Of a stretch of DNA of 30,371 nucleotides, positions 21,693 through 30,316 are shown in pieces. A program made the position numbers and the translations under genes. How positions within the stretch are numbered: the first letter of the stretch is position 1; the number at the start of each line of letters is the position of its first letter. The stretch is from an uncultured Peptoniphilus sp. (GTDB lineage Bacteria > Bacillota > Clostridia > Tissierellales > Peptoniphilaceae): assembly GCA_902465645.1 (NCBI GenBank), contig CABQNX010000011.1:1-30371 (forward strand), written 5' to 3'. Below the pieces are notes generated by a model. That model was not told where the DNA came from. It did no database searches and saw nothing but the letters and a program-made list of their open reading frames with translations.

Positions 21693-23129
21693 CTAAAACT
21701 GAAAATAAATAAAGGCTGACTCAGAAAACTCTGGTCCATAAATTCCAAAAATAATTGTCCCAAGGATAAAGGCCAGATAAATTATCCACCTAATTGGAAG
21801 GACGAGTCTTATAACTTTTTCTCCAAGATTTATCCTATTGTACTTTAAGATGTCAAAGACAAGTAGGATAAAAATTCCCACTCCAAGAGGATAGAGGTTG
21901 GCAAGGCCAAACTTTGAACTCGTAATTTCTTCTAAGAGATTTTTGGACCAAGGATTATTAATTATTCCCAAGATGTAATCATTTCCCTGGTGGATGGTCT
22001 CTGCCCTAAAGTAGATAAAGGCAAAGACAACAATAAGTAGGGTCAAGATCCTCCTAAAGAAGTCCAAGAAAATATTTGACTTCCTATTTTTATTTATCCC
22101 AAGTAAACTTTCGATTACGTTAAAGACTCCGTGTATAAGGCCCCAGAGGACAAAGGAAAGTTCTGCTCCGTGCCAAAGTCCTGACACGAGAAAAACTATT
22201 AAGAGGTTTAGACACTTCCTAAAGCTTCCCTTCCTGTTGCCACCAAGTGGAATGTAGAGGTAGTCCTTAAACCAAGTGGAAAGGGAAATGTGCCAGCGTC
22301 TCCAAAATTCTGTAATGGACTTTGAAAGTAGTGGCTCCTTGAAGTTGTCCATGAGGTCTATACCGAGAATTTTTGCAGATCCCTTTGCCATAATTGAATA
22401 GGAATAGAAGTCGCAATAAATTTGTAGGGTGAAGAGGAAGGCTCCAATTAATAAAAATCCTCTAGAATAAGTTTTATAATTTGCAAAGGCGTCGTTTACA
22501 AAAACTGCTGCCCTGTCAGCTAAGACTAACTTCAAAAACATTCCATAAGTAAAAAGTTGCAAACCCCTCACAAGATTTTCATAAGAAAACTTTTTTTGAT
22601 TTTTTATTTGTGGAAGAAGGTTGGTACTTCTCTCGATAGGTCCTGCCACAAGTTGGGGGAAAAAGGAAACGAAGAGGGCATAGTCAATTAGTGACCTCTC
22701 AGCTTCAAGGTCCTTCCTGTAGACATCAATGGTGTAGCCAAGAGCCTGGAATGTGTAAAAGGAAATCCCAACAGGAAGGAGGAGGTCCAAGGCCATGTTA
22801 AAGTTGCCACCAGAAATTTTTCCTACCAAGTCCATAAAAAAGTTAAAGTACTTGAAGATAAATAAAATTCCCAAATTTATAAAAAAGCACAAAAAGACAG
22901 CAAGCTTCATCTTAGTATTGGAGTCACGGTTGTTTTCAATGTAGATCCCCGTCATGTAGGTGATGACAATTGAAAGAACCATGAGGAAGGTGTACTTCAC
23001 ATTCCAAAAGCTATAAAATGTAAGGCTTGCTAAGAGCAAAAATATATTTTTAGATTTTCCCCTAAGCAGGTTGTAAAAAATTACAACTATGGGGAGAAAG
23101 ATTAAGTATTCAAAAGAATTAAAAAGCAT
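21693..23129 (-). CDS. MBOAT-family membrane O-acyltransferase (AlgI-like)
   Basis: The 478-residue polytopic protein (about ten or more helices) has the AlgI/PatA/DltB-like features: LVAGPIERS, then FWRRWHISLSTWFKDYLYIPLGGNR and SGLWHGAELSF with the catalytic His at about 320. It passes acyl groups from the cytosol across the membrane to a surface polymer, handing over to the SGNH protein encoded next. The ATG at 23129 is chosen because TTGGAGGATTTT lies just before it; the longer frame starts inside that site. A clear promoter precedes it. Confidence 0.9.
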   Translation of the reverse strand: MLFNSFEYLIFLPIVVIFYNLLRGKSKNIFLLLASLTFYSFWNVKYTFLMVLSIVITYMTGIYIENNRDSNTKMKLAVFLCFFINLGILFIFKYFNFFMDLVGKISGGNFNMALDLLLPVGISFYTFQALGYTIDVYRKDLEAERSLIDYALFVSFFPQLVAGPIERSTNLLPQIKNQKKFSYENLVRGLQLFTYGMFLKLVLADRAAVFVNDAFANYKTYSRGFLLIGAFLFTLQIYCDFYSYSIMAKGSAKILGIDLMDNFKEPLLSKSITEFWRRWHISLSTWFKDYLYIPLGGNRKGSFRKCLNLLIVFLVSGLWHGAELSFVLWGLIHGVFNVIESLLGINKNRKSNIFLDFFRRILTLLIVVFAFIYFRAETIHQGNDYILGIINNPWSKNLLEEITSSKFGLANLYPLGVGIFILLVFDILKYNRINLGEKVIRLVLPIRWIIYLAFILGTIIFGIYGPEFSESAFIYFQF

Positions 23130-23148
23130 AAAATCCTCCAATTCCTAT

Positions 23149-23177
23149 ATAATATAGTAAAAATTAGAGGATTTCAA
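23149..23177 (-). promoter_or_regulatory. promoter of the MBOAT-SGNH operon
   Basis: On the minus strand TTGAAA (23177-23172) and TATTAT (23154-23149) are spaced by 17 bp. It lies between the AraC gene and the MBOAT gene. Confidence 0.7.
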
Positions 23178-23184
23178 TAAATTA

Positions 23185-23817
23185 TTATCCAGCTAGAAGG
23201 CTTAACTTGTACTCCTTAGGAGTCTTGCCTGTGTACTTTTTAAAAGTCATTGTAAAGTGAGGCTGAGAAGAAAAGCCACACTCATAAGAAATGTATTCGA
23301 GGGTCTTCTTATCTTCTAGGAGAAGCTTCTTTGCCTTATTTGTCTTTAAAGTGTTTAGGTATTGGCAGAAGGTGAAGCCAGTTTCTTCCTTAAAAAGTGA
23401 GCAGAGATAATTTTTTGATAGATGAAGTTTATCTGCAAGGTCTTCAAGTCCAAGTCCCTTGTTGTATTCTTCGTTAATAATTTTTATGGCCTTGTCAATA
23501 ATTTCATTTTTAGAAAAACTTATGGCATCTAAGAGAGAATTGGAGTAGGCCTCTATTAGGTCGTGACCCAATAGTTTAAGGTCTACTTCATCAAGTTGCC
23601 CTTCAAGTTTTTTTGCAAACTCATCATGTAAGTATGTGAGGTCCTTGTTATATGTAATCAAAAAATATGTATAAAGAAAGGTGTTTAAGTTTTCCATTTG
23701 GCTTTTCAGGTCTTTTATAGAAGACTCTGTGTTACAAGAAATTTTCTCGAAAATCTCTGTGGCACATCCTAAGAGCTCTGGTCTTGTCATTTGTGCAAGG
23801 TTAAGATAATTTGTCAT
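23185..23817 (-). CDS. AraC-family transcriptional regulator
   Basis: The C-terminal half of this 210-residue protein is a double helix-turn-helix AraC domain: INEEYNKGLGLEDLADKLHLSKNYLCSLFKEETGFTFCQYLNTLKTNKAKKLL and then SYECGFSSQPHFTMTFKKYTGKTPKEYK. The N-terminal 100 residues are helical and not a known sensor fold. Start at 23817, with AGGAGGAAAA upstream. It lies upstream of the MBOAT-SGNH operon on the same strand and may control it. Its own promoter carries a perfect 8+8 palindrome. Confidence 0.88.
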   Translation of the reverse strand: MTNYLNLAQMTRPELLGCATEIFEKISCNTESSIKDLKSQMENLNTFLYTYFLITYNKDLTYLHDEFAKKLEGQLDEVDLKLLGHDLIEAYSNSLLDAISFSKNEIIDKAIKIINEEYNKGLGLEDLADKLHLSKNYLCSLFKEETGFTFCQYLNTLKTNKAKKLLLEDKKTLEYISYECGFSSQPHFTMTFKKYTGKTPKEYKLSLLAG

Positions 23818-23874
23818 TTTTCCTCCTGTTAAAATTTTATTTATGTAATTTTTATAATTTTTTAGCTTAAGATA

Positions 23875-23904
23875 ATTATAGGACAATTGATATCTAATAT
23901 CAAT
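23875..23904 (-). promoter_or_regulatory. promoter of the AraC gene with an overlapping palindrome
   Basis: On the minus strand TTGATA (23903-23898) and TATAAT (23880-23875) are spaced by 17 bp. The sequence ATTGATAT-CTA-ATATCAAT (23886-23904) is a perfect palindrome covering the -35 box, an ideal operator. The remaining gap to 24111 is AT-rich and contains TATAAT at 24086-24091 ahead of the next gene. Confidence 0.75.
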
Positions 23905-24111
23905 AGAGGGGGTTAATTTATTTTTAAAATTTTAAAAGCCTTAATAAGAGCCATGCCATCATCTTTGTGAGATTACTAAACAAAAAATATTATTAAATAT
24001 ATTAATGAATTTTATTTAATTTGAATTTTTTTCAATTCACAAGAAGAAATAAAGCTTATAAGGTTTTAATTTTTAGCAAATAGCATATAATAAGATAGAG
24101 GAGGGATTACT

Positions 24112-24738
24112 GTGACAATTTCAAAAAATAAAATGATGGAACTAGAGAAGAGAACAATAGATGAATACAAAATTGATTCTCTTATTTTAATGGAAAACGC
24201 AGGAATGGGAATTTATCGTGAAATTAATCAGTACAATTCCTACACAATAATTTGCGGTAAGGGAAACAACGGTGGCGACGGCCTTGTAATTGCTAGACAC
24301 CTAATCTTAAATGGCAAACTTGTTGAAGTCTTTGTTGTTGGCGACAAGATGACAAGTGAATTTGCAAAAAATCTTGAGATCTTAGAAAAACTTACCGAAA
24401 TAAAACATATTGAAGACGAAAATAATTTTGAGGACCTAGTAGAGTCTCTTGAAGTCAATGAAGTTACTGTTGACGCAATTTTTGGCCTTGGACTAAATAG
24501 GCCCCTAAATTCTTTTTATAAGAAGCTTATAAATCTTATAAACGCTCATGGCAATTATATTATTGGAGTTGATATCCCATCAGGCATGGACCCAGACACT
24601 GGTGACGAATATGGAGCTTGCGTTGGATGCAACTTGACCTTTGCCATTTCAGACATAAAAGACGGTCAAATTTTAAACAGCAAGGTTGGAGAACTTAAAA
24701 AAATATATATAGGGATTGTGAGGTATGCAGATGAGTAA
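24112..24738 (+). CDS. nnrE: NAD(P)H-hydrate epimerase (YjeF_N domain only)
   Basis: The 208-residue protein has the YjeF N-terminal fold: MENAGMGI, GKGNNGGDGLVIARHL (nucleotide loop GNNGGDG at 51-57), DAIFGLGLNRPL and GVDIPSGMDPDTG. It interconverts the R and S forms of damaged NAD(P)HX so that a dehydratase can repair it. The dehydratase (NnrD) half, often fused, is absent here and must be elsewhere if the pathway is complete. Translation starts at GTG 24112, set by GAGGAGGG at 24098-24105. It overlaps the MATE gene by eight bases. Confidence 0.88.
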   Translation: MTISKNKMMELEKRTIDEYKIDSLILMENAGMGIYREINQYNSYTIICGKGNNGGDGLVIARHLILNGKLVEVFVVGDKMTSEFAKNLEILEKLTEIKHIEDENNFEDLVESLEVNEVTVDAIFGLGLNRPLNSFYKKLINLINAHGNYIIGVDIPSGMDPDTGDEYGACVGCNLTFAISDIKDGQILNSKVGELKKIYIGIVRYADE

Positions 24739-26083
24739 AAAAATGAACAGAAACATAAACTTGACAGAAGGCTCCATTCCCAAGGGGATAATTGCCTTTG
24801 CCATCCCCCTACTTCTCACAAACTTTTTGCAACAGCTTTATAACACAGCTGACCTTATGATAGTAGGTAGGTTCGCAGGCAAGAACCCCATGGCAGCAGT
24901 TGGTGCAACGGGACCAGTTTCCAACTTGTTAATTGGACTCTTCCTTGGACTTACAACTGGTGCTTCCGTAATAATTTCACTTTATTACGGGTCTAACGAT
25001 AGGGAAGCCCTAAAGAGGTCTGTAGGTTGCTCCTACTTCCTTGGACTTATGTCGGGACTTTTGATAACTATCTTTGGTTATCTAACAACACCCTTTTTCT
25101 TAAGGATAATGGACACTCCACAAGAAATCTTGCAGGATGCAACAACCTACATGAGGGTTTTCTTCTTGGGAACAGTTCCCATACTTATTTACAACATGGG
25201 AGCCTCAATCTTAAGGGCAACTGGTGACTCCAAGAGACCTTTCAACTTCTTGTGTGTATCAGCCATAGTTAATATTGTCCTTGACTTAATCCTAGTAGGA
25301 TATTTACAAATGTCAGTCCTTGGAGCAGGGATAGCAACTCTTGCATCCCAAGTTACATCAGCAATACTCGTAACCTACTCACTCTTAAAGACAGACTCAT
25401 CCTATAAACTGAGAAAGAGCGAAATCAAACTTCATAAGTATGAAGCCAAGAGGATTTTTGAAGTTGGAATCCCAACGGGAATTCAAACGGCCCTTCTTTC
25501 CTTTACAAACGTAATCTTCCAAGCAAAGATTAACTCCTTTGGCCCCGATGCCATAGCCGGTGTCGCTGCCGAGGGAAGGATTGACGGATTTTTATTTATG
25601 TCCCTACAAGCCATTGCCCTTGCGGCAACAACCTTCTCGGGACAAAACTTTGGAGCCAAGAAGTTTGACAGACTTCGTGAAGGGATGAAGGTCTCCCTAA
25701 TAATTGTATTTGGAATTTCCTTTGTCCTATCACTTATTGCCTACTTCTTAGCAAGTCCATTAATAGCAATCTTTAACCCAGACCCTGACGTAGTTGCTTA
25801 CGGTGCCGACTTCCTAAAGATTTTGAGTCTTGGAATCTGGTCTTTTGGACTTTCAGAAACAATTTCTGGATTCATAAGAGGAAGCGGGCACGCAATGGGA
25901 CCTATGATCATTTCTCTTTTGACAATTTGTATATTTAGGCTTGTAGTAGTTTACTTCGCAATGCCAATCTTCAATTCAATAAGAGTAATCTCCATTATCT
26001 ATCCAGTTTCATATTTTGCAAACTTTGTGATTATGGCACTTTACTTTAAGTTTGGAAGATGGAGAAAAGATTTTGATATGTAA
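24731..26083 (+). CDS. MATE-family multidrug/cation antiporter
   Basis: The 450-residue protein has twelve helices arranged in two related halves, with TEGSIPKGIIAFAIPLLLTNFLQQLYNTADLMIVGRF at the N-terminus, typical of the DinF/NorM-like MATE branch common in anaerobes. It exports drugs or metabolites with Na+ or H+. The ATG at 24731 is preferred over that at 24725 because GTGAGG ends seven bases before it. It overlaps the epimerase gene, so the two are co-translated. Confidence 0.88.
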   Translation: MSKKMNRNINLTEGSIPKGIIAFAIPLLLTNFLQQLYNTADLMIVGRFAGKNPMAAVGATGPVSNLLIGLFLGLTTGASVIISLYYGSNDREALKRSVGCSYFLGLMSGLLITIFGYLTTPFFLRIMDTPQEILQDATTYMRVFFLGTVPILIYNMGASILRATGDSKRPFNFLCVSAIVNIVLDLILVGYLQMSVLGAGIATLASQVTSAILVTYSLLKTDSSYKLRKSEIKLHKYEAKRIFEVGIPTGIQTALLSFTNVIFQAKINSFGPDAIAGVAAEGRIDGFLFMSLQAIALAATTFSGQNFGAKKFDRLREGMKVSLIIVFGISFVLSLIAYFLASPLIAIFNPDPDVVAYGADFLKILSLGIWSFGLSETISGFIRGSGHAMGPMIISLLTICIFRLVVVYFAMPIFNSIRVISIIYPVSYFANFVIMALYFKFGRWRKDFDM

Positions 26084-26109
26084 ATAAAAATTTATAAAGA
26101 ATTATAATT

Positions 26110-26132
26110 GGCACCGCCTTGGTGCCTTTTTT
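26110..26132 (+). terminator. intrinsic terminator after the MATE gene
   Basis: GGCACC and GGTGCC form a 6-bp GC-rich stem around GCCTT, followed by six T. Confidence 0.88.
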
Positions 26133-26193
26133 AATTGCAATGAAGTCAAGCTTTATTGTAAACTATACTTAATATAAGAAAAGCAGTGATACT

Positions 26194-27390
26194 ATGAAGA
26201 GAAAAACTTTATTCTTAATAAGTCTCCTTGGCTTGGGAATTTTTTTTGCCCTCTACAACTTCAACCGCTATCCAAAAAAAGTTGTGGCAGAAATTCTCTA
26301 CACCGTTGACGACAGGATTCTTGACTTTGCTGATAAGAATATCCAAGACTTTGGCTTTGCAGATATTTTTAACAAGGTCAAGTCCACCGGCGACTACGGA
26401 ATAAGACTTAGCCTTGAAGATGATAAGAATGACAAATTAAATATAATCAACTACCAAAGTCCCGACAAGAAGGAAAGATATTACAAAGAGAGAAGAGAAA
26501 TGGACCACGAAATAAGGACCTATGGAGAAAAAATCGTAAATAGCGATGTTTATCTCTACAGGGAAGATGTGTCAGACCTGCCACTTTACATTGACAGGAA
26601 CACCATGGTGAACTTGTCTCGTGACTCCAAGGTCATGTCCGACCTTGGCTATGACATTAATAACAAAAAACTCTTTCTTCCACCAGTTTCCCTTTCTGAA
26701 AAAAACACAGAACTCAAAAAATATGTGAAGAAGGAATGGGCAGAAACTATAAGAAGGACTAAGGTAAAGAAACTTTCAGACAAGTCCTACGAGTTAAAAG
26801 TGAGGTCCAAGGACCTAAAGGACCTCTTTGGAAAGATTGAGGATTTTTACTATGAAGAAGATAGCTTTCCTTACTCTTATATTGCGAGACTTTTGAGAAG
26901 GGAATTTGCAAAAATTGCAAGTGACTTAGACAAGAGGGACCAAATTGTCTTTTACATCTACACAGATGACGACCTAAACCTCTTGAAACTAAAGTCAGAT
27001 GACAACAAGTATGCCCTAGCTATAAAAGACTACTTAGAGATAAAACTTCCAGAGACTAGGATCTACATCGAGCCAGAGGAAAATGAAAAACTTAGGACCC
27101 TAAGGGGAAAGATTAATGACAGGTCCTTTAGGATGTCCTACTATCCCGAATCCAACAAGCTCATCTATCACGATGGGAAGACATTAGTAAATGCCAGATT
27201 TTATAATTTTGTGAGATCCAAGAAGTTTAAACTAATAGCTGATATAGATGGAGCGAAAATAAAAAAAATAAACTTAAACTTCTATACAATCCCAGAAAAA
27301 ATTGAAAGGGAAAAAAATTATATAGAAATTTTAAAATTAAAGGAAGAAGATTGGCAGGAACTAATGTGGGGTGAAAAATTTGAAAAATGA
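26194..27390 (+). CDS. N-terminally anchored protein of unknown function
   Basis: The 398-residue protein has a short basic start and one hydrophobic helix (about 4-22), then a long, very charged extracytoplasmic or cytosolic region rich in Lys, Asp and Glu. Parts look like alternating strands (KIKKINLNFYTIPEKI). I recognise no family. Its last 20 bases overlap the start of the ClC gene, so they form one operon; a function tied to chloride or acid stress is only a guess. No good ribosome binding site is seen; GCAGTGATACT precedes the ATG. Confidence 0.7.
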   Translation: MKRKTLFLISLLGLGIFFALYNFNRYPKKVVAEILYTVDDRILDFADKNIQDFGFADIFNKVKSTGDYGIRLSLEDDKNDKLNIINYQSPDKKERYYKERREMDHEIRTYGEKIVNSDVYLYREDVSDLPLYIDRNTMVNLSRDSKVMSDLGYDINNKKLFLPPVSLSEKNTELKKYVKKEWAETIRRTKVKKLSDKSYELKVRSKDLKDLFGKIEDFYYEEDSFPYSYIARLLRREFAKIASDLDKRDQIVFYIYTDDDLNLLKLKSDDNKYALAIKDYLEIKLPETRIYIEPEENEKLRTLRGKINDRSFRMSYYPESNKLIYHDGKTLVNARFYNFVRSKKFKLIADIDGAKIKKINLNFYTIPEKIEREKNYIEILKLKEEDWQELMWGEKFEK

Positions 27391-28906
27391 TATAAATAAT
27401 AAGGACAAGCTTATATTTAGGATCCTAATAGACTCCCTAATGGTGGGAGCCTTGGCGGGCTTATTCTCTGTCCTTTATAGGTTTGTGATAATGAAGATGG
27501 ATCTATACAGGTCCTTCCTTTACAGAGAATTTAACCTGAGGTCCCTAATAATTTTAATAGCTTTAGGAGCAATAATTTCCCTTATAATTTATAAATTACT
27601 AAAGTGGGCTCCCCTATCAGGAGGAAGTGGAATCCCACAAATTCGTGGCGAAATCCTTGGTAAATTTAGGATGGAAGAAGTCCCAACCCTCATATCCAAA
27701 ATCCTTGGAGGAGGCTTGGGAAACCTCATGGGATTTTCACTGGGAAGAGAAGGCCCATCAATCCAAATGGGTGGAGCAGCGGCCAAAGGACTTGGCAAAA
27801 TCTTAAAGAGACCACCAGATGAAATCAAGTACATGATAACAGCAGGAGCAGCAGCAGGACTTGCAGCGGCCTTTAACGCACCCTTAGCTGGTTGCATATT
27901 TGCAATAGAGGAACTCCACAAGTCCTATTCAAAATTTGTCCTCTTGCCAGCCCTAATTGCATCAATAACTGCAAACTACATTTCCTTTATCATAATGGGA
28001 CAAGAAACATCCTTCTCCTTCTTTGTCACAGAGTCTCTACCCATGAAGCTAATCTGGGTTGCCATCCTAATAGGAATCTTGACAGGTTTAGTGGGCGGAG
28101 TTTATAACTACCTAATAACAAAATTCCAAGATTTATTCAAAAAGATAAATTCAAAAATTTTAAAGTACGCCCTATTGATGGGGGTGACAATCCTTGTAGG
28201 TTTTATGTTTTTTGAAGGAACAGGTGGGGGACACGGACTCTTAGAAAATATGGCAAGAGAAAGATTTGCCGTAAAATACATCTTGGCAATCCTCTTGGTG
28301 AAATTATTTTACACAAGCTTTTGCTACGGATCAGGGGTCCAAGGTGGAATCTTTTTGCCAGTCTTAGTAATAGGTGGATCATGTGGAGCCCTAATATTCT
28401 CTGCAGTCCACAATGCCTTTGGACTAGATGCCTTTTACATCAACTTCATAATTCTTGGCATGAGTGGAATCCTTGCATCAGTAGTGAGAAGTCCAATCCT
28501 ATCAATAATTTTGGTATCAGAAATGACTTCGACTTTTGAGCACTTGATTGCCCTTTCCATTGTAGTAATGGTTTCCTATTACGTTGCCGAAGCCTTAAAA
28601 GTCGCACCAATTTATGACACCCTCTTTGAAAGACAACTAAGGGACAAGAACTTATTAAGTCCAAAAGAAAGAGAACTTGGAGACTATTCAGTCTTTGAAT
28701 ACACAATCACAGACGACTTCAAAAACCTGGGCAAAACCCTAAAAGAAATAAACTTTCCAAGACACTTGATAATAATGTCAATAGAAAGAGATGGAAGTGA
28801 ATTTGTCCCTGGAGCTGATGACTTGATTGAGCTTGGCGACAAGGTCACAGTATTAATAAACGCAGAAGATGCCCTAGACATAGACGAATTTTTTAAAGAC
28901 GAGTAA
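27371..28906 (+). CDS. ClC-family H+/Cl- exchange transporter with TrkA-C domain
   Basis: The 511-residue protein has the three anion-pore motifs: GSGIP (85-89), GREGP with the gating glutamate (125-129, Glu127) and GGIFLP. FAIEEL at 177-182 contains the intracellular proton glutamate, so an H+/Cl- exchanger is likelier than a channel. The last 75 residues form a TrkA-C/RCK-C domain (FKNLGKTLKEINFPRHLIIMSIERDG), which may bind a regulator. The start is unclear: GTG at 27371, or TTG at 27380, which has GGGGTG seven bases upstream. It overlaps the preceding unknown gene. A strong hairpin terminator follows. Confidence 0.9.
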   Translation: MKNLKNDINNKDKLIFRILIDSLMVGALAGLFSVLYRFVIMKMDLYRSFLYREFNLRSLIILIALGAIISLIIYKLLKWAPLSGGSGIPQIRGEILGKFRMEEVPTLISKILGGGLGNLMGFSLGREGPSIQMGGAAAKGLGKILKRPPDEIKYMITAGAAAGLAAAFNAPLAGCIFAIEELHKSYSKFVLLPALIASITANYISFIIMGQETSFSFFVTESLPMKLIWVAILIGILTGLVGGVYNYLITKFQDLFKKINSKILKYALLMGVTILVGFMFFEGTGGGHGLLENMARERFAVKYILAILLVKLFYTSFCYGSGVQGGIFLPVLVIGGSCGALIFSAVHNAFGLDAFYINFIILGMSGILASVVRSPILSIILVSEMTSTFEHLIALSIVVMVSYYVAEALKVAPIYDTLFERQLRDKNLLSPKERELGDYSVFEYTITDDFKNLGKTLKEINFPRHLIIMSIERDGSEFVPGADDLIELGDKVTVLINAEDALDIDEFFKDE

Positions 28907-28927
28907 AAATTTAAAGATAAAAAGAAA

Positions 28928-28960
28928 AAGTGCAAGATTAGGTTCTTGCACTTCTTTTTG
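28928..28960 (+). terminator. intrinsic terminator after the ClC gene
   Basis: AAGTGCAAGA (28928-28937) and TCTTGCACTT (28944-28953) form a perfect 10-bp stem followed by CTTTTTG. Confidence 0.85.
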
Positions 28961-29123
28961 ATTCTAAAACTAATTTTGTTTTTAATTTTGATTTTGTATT
29001 TGTTTAAAGATCCTCGAACTCCTTTGATAGGAACTTTAAATTCAATTTAAGCTTTTGAAATTTTTTTGATTAGGAGTTATTTTTAACTTAACCTAAGTTA
29101 AAAAAGTTTAGGACCTAATTATC

Positions 29124-29474
29124 TCACAGACTTTCTAAATACTTTTTAACTTGTGGTCCTACGTAGGCCTTGCCGCCTTTTAAGAGGATTGGTCTTTTGA
29201 CAAGCATGCCGTCAGTGGATAGGAGTTCAAAGATCTCTTCTTCTGTCATGTCCTTCTTTTTGTCCTTTAAGTTTAGTTCTCTGTACCTCACTCCTGATGA
29301 GTTAAAAAGCTTATAGATGTCAACTCCTGCTAGGTCTTTGATTTTTTTCAGTTCCTCTACGCTTAGTAGGTCCTTGTCGATTTCCCTATAGTCATAGGAA
29401 ATATTTTTTTCTTCCAAAAGTTTTTCTACATTCTTGCAAGTGCTGCATTTTTTGTATCCGATTAATGTGTTCAT
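29124..29474 (-). CDS. ArsC/Spx-family thioredoxin-fold protein
   Basis: The 116-residue protein has the ArsC-like fold with a CxxC pair (Cys10, Cys13 in KKCSTCKN), the NISYDYREIDKD strand-helix and a cis-Pro region KRPILL. These are seen in arsenate-reductase-family proteins of the YffB/Spx group. Spx acts as a redox-sensing RNA polymerase partner; plain ArsC reduces arsenate. No arsenic genes are nearby, and the CxxC and short length fit the broad 'arsenate reductase family' without proving either role. AAGGAGGCTATT precedes the ATG. Confidence 0.82.
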   Translation of the reverse strand: MNTLIGYKKCSTCKNVEKLLEEKNISYDYREIDKDLLSVEELKKIKDLAGVDIYKLFNSSGVRYRELNLKDKKKDMTEEEIFELLSTDGMLVKRPILLKGGKAYVGPQVKKYLESL

Positions 29475-29546
29475 AATAGCCTCCTTCTAAGTCAAATTAT
29501 ACTATAAAAAAATTATAAAAAATTTTAAAAATTTTTGCAAAAAGTG

Positions 29547-29574
29547 TTTACATTTTTATTTTACGTGGTATGAT
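29547..29574 (+). promoter_or_regulatory. promoter of the candidate non-coding RNA
   Basis: TTTACA (29547-29552) and TATGAT (29569-29574) are spaced by 16 bp. No protein gene follows; transcription would begin near 29581. Confidence 0.6.
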
Positions 29575-29580
29575 AATAGT

Positions 29581-29988
29581 ATCAAATAAGATTAACGTTA
29601 TAAAGCAAGAAAGAATTGCTAAGTGTTTATCTTATTTGTGAACAATGACAATTCCATCCAATAAAAAGTAAAAGCGTATTTGATTTTATTAATTTTATTA
29701 GCCTTTTATTAAATTCAATGAGGCTTTTATATAAATTGAAATTGAAGATGTAATTAAAGTAAGATGGTAAATAGTTTGAATTTTGAAGTTAGTTTACTCT
29801 CAGTTTTTATATAAATGGCAGGGAGTCCTAGAGTTGGGAGCTCTCGGAAATGCTAATTTATATAGGACTTTGGTAAAAAAAAGAAAATATAGGTGATAGA
29901 TGTGATTGAACCAAAAAGTTTTAATTGGATGGAATTAAGAATCTGAAAAGAATGTCTTTAGATAAATGATTAAGGACATTCTTTTTTT
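29581..29988 (+). ncRNA. candidate structured non-coding RNA, unassigned
   Basis: Between a promoter and a strong terminator lie about 400 bases with no good protein gene but several stable hairpins. The first: CAAATAAGAT (29583-29592) with ATCTTATTTG (29629-29638), enclosing AGCAA/TTGCT. The second is a weak AGCCTT/GAGGCT stem at 29700-29725, followed by TTTT, a possible internal stop. The third: TATATAAAT (29808-29816) with ATTTATATA (29856-29864), enclosing GCA/TGC and a GGGAGTCC/GGAGCTCTC stem. A 14-codon frame (GTG 29902 to TGA 29946, after AGGTGAT) precedes the terminator. It matches no riboswitch or housekeeping RNA I know; it may be two transcripts. Confidence 0.45.
29949..29988 (+). 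terminator. intrinsic terminator of the candidate RNA
   Basis: AGAATGTCTTTA (29949-29960) and TAAGGACATTCT (29971-29982) form a 12-bp stem with one G-U pair, followed by a T run. Confidence 0.88.
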
Positions 29989-30145
29989 GTGAGATTTTTT
30001 AAGCTAGTTGTGGAAATTTAAAAAATTTTAAAGAAGATAAGGCTTGTGATTATAAAAAGTTGAAAAATATAAAAAACAGATAACAAAAATGATTTATAAA
30101 GAAAAATTTAAAGTTTTTTAATAAGTATTTTTAAAGATTTGTAGA

Positions 30146-30177
30146 ATTTTTTATTATCTTATAAGATAATAAAAAAT
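30146..30177. repeat. perfect 32-bp palindrome
   Basis: ATTTTTTATTATCTTA (30146-30161) is followed directly by its exact reverse complement (30162-30177). On either strand it would form a stem ending in T-rich sequence, so it could be a bidirectional terminator, a protein-binding site or a mobile-element target. The DNA from 29990 to 30316 is otherwise AT-rich (mostly A on the plus strand) and holds no gene I can support. Confidence 0.8.
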
Positions 30178-30316
30178 AGGAAGGCTTAATAATAAATTTA
30201 AAAAATAAAGAAGGAATTTTAAAGGGAAAATAAAAGGAAATTATAAGTAAAATATAGAAGTAAAAGCAATCAACAATAAAATAAAAATCTACATAAAAAA
30301 GTCTCCACCTATATGC

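Noticed and set aside
29808..29864. Manganese (yybP-ykoY), preQ1 or T-box riboswitch
   Set aside because: The GGGAG element and the hairpin recall parts of such RNAs, but the conserved loops are missing and no regulated gene follows the terminator.
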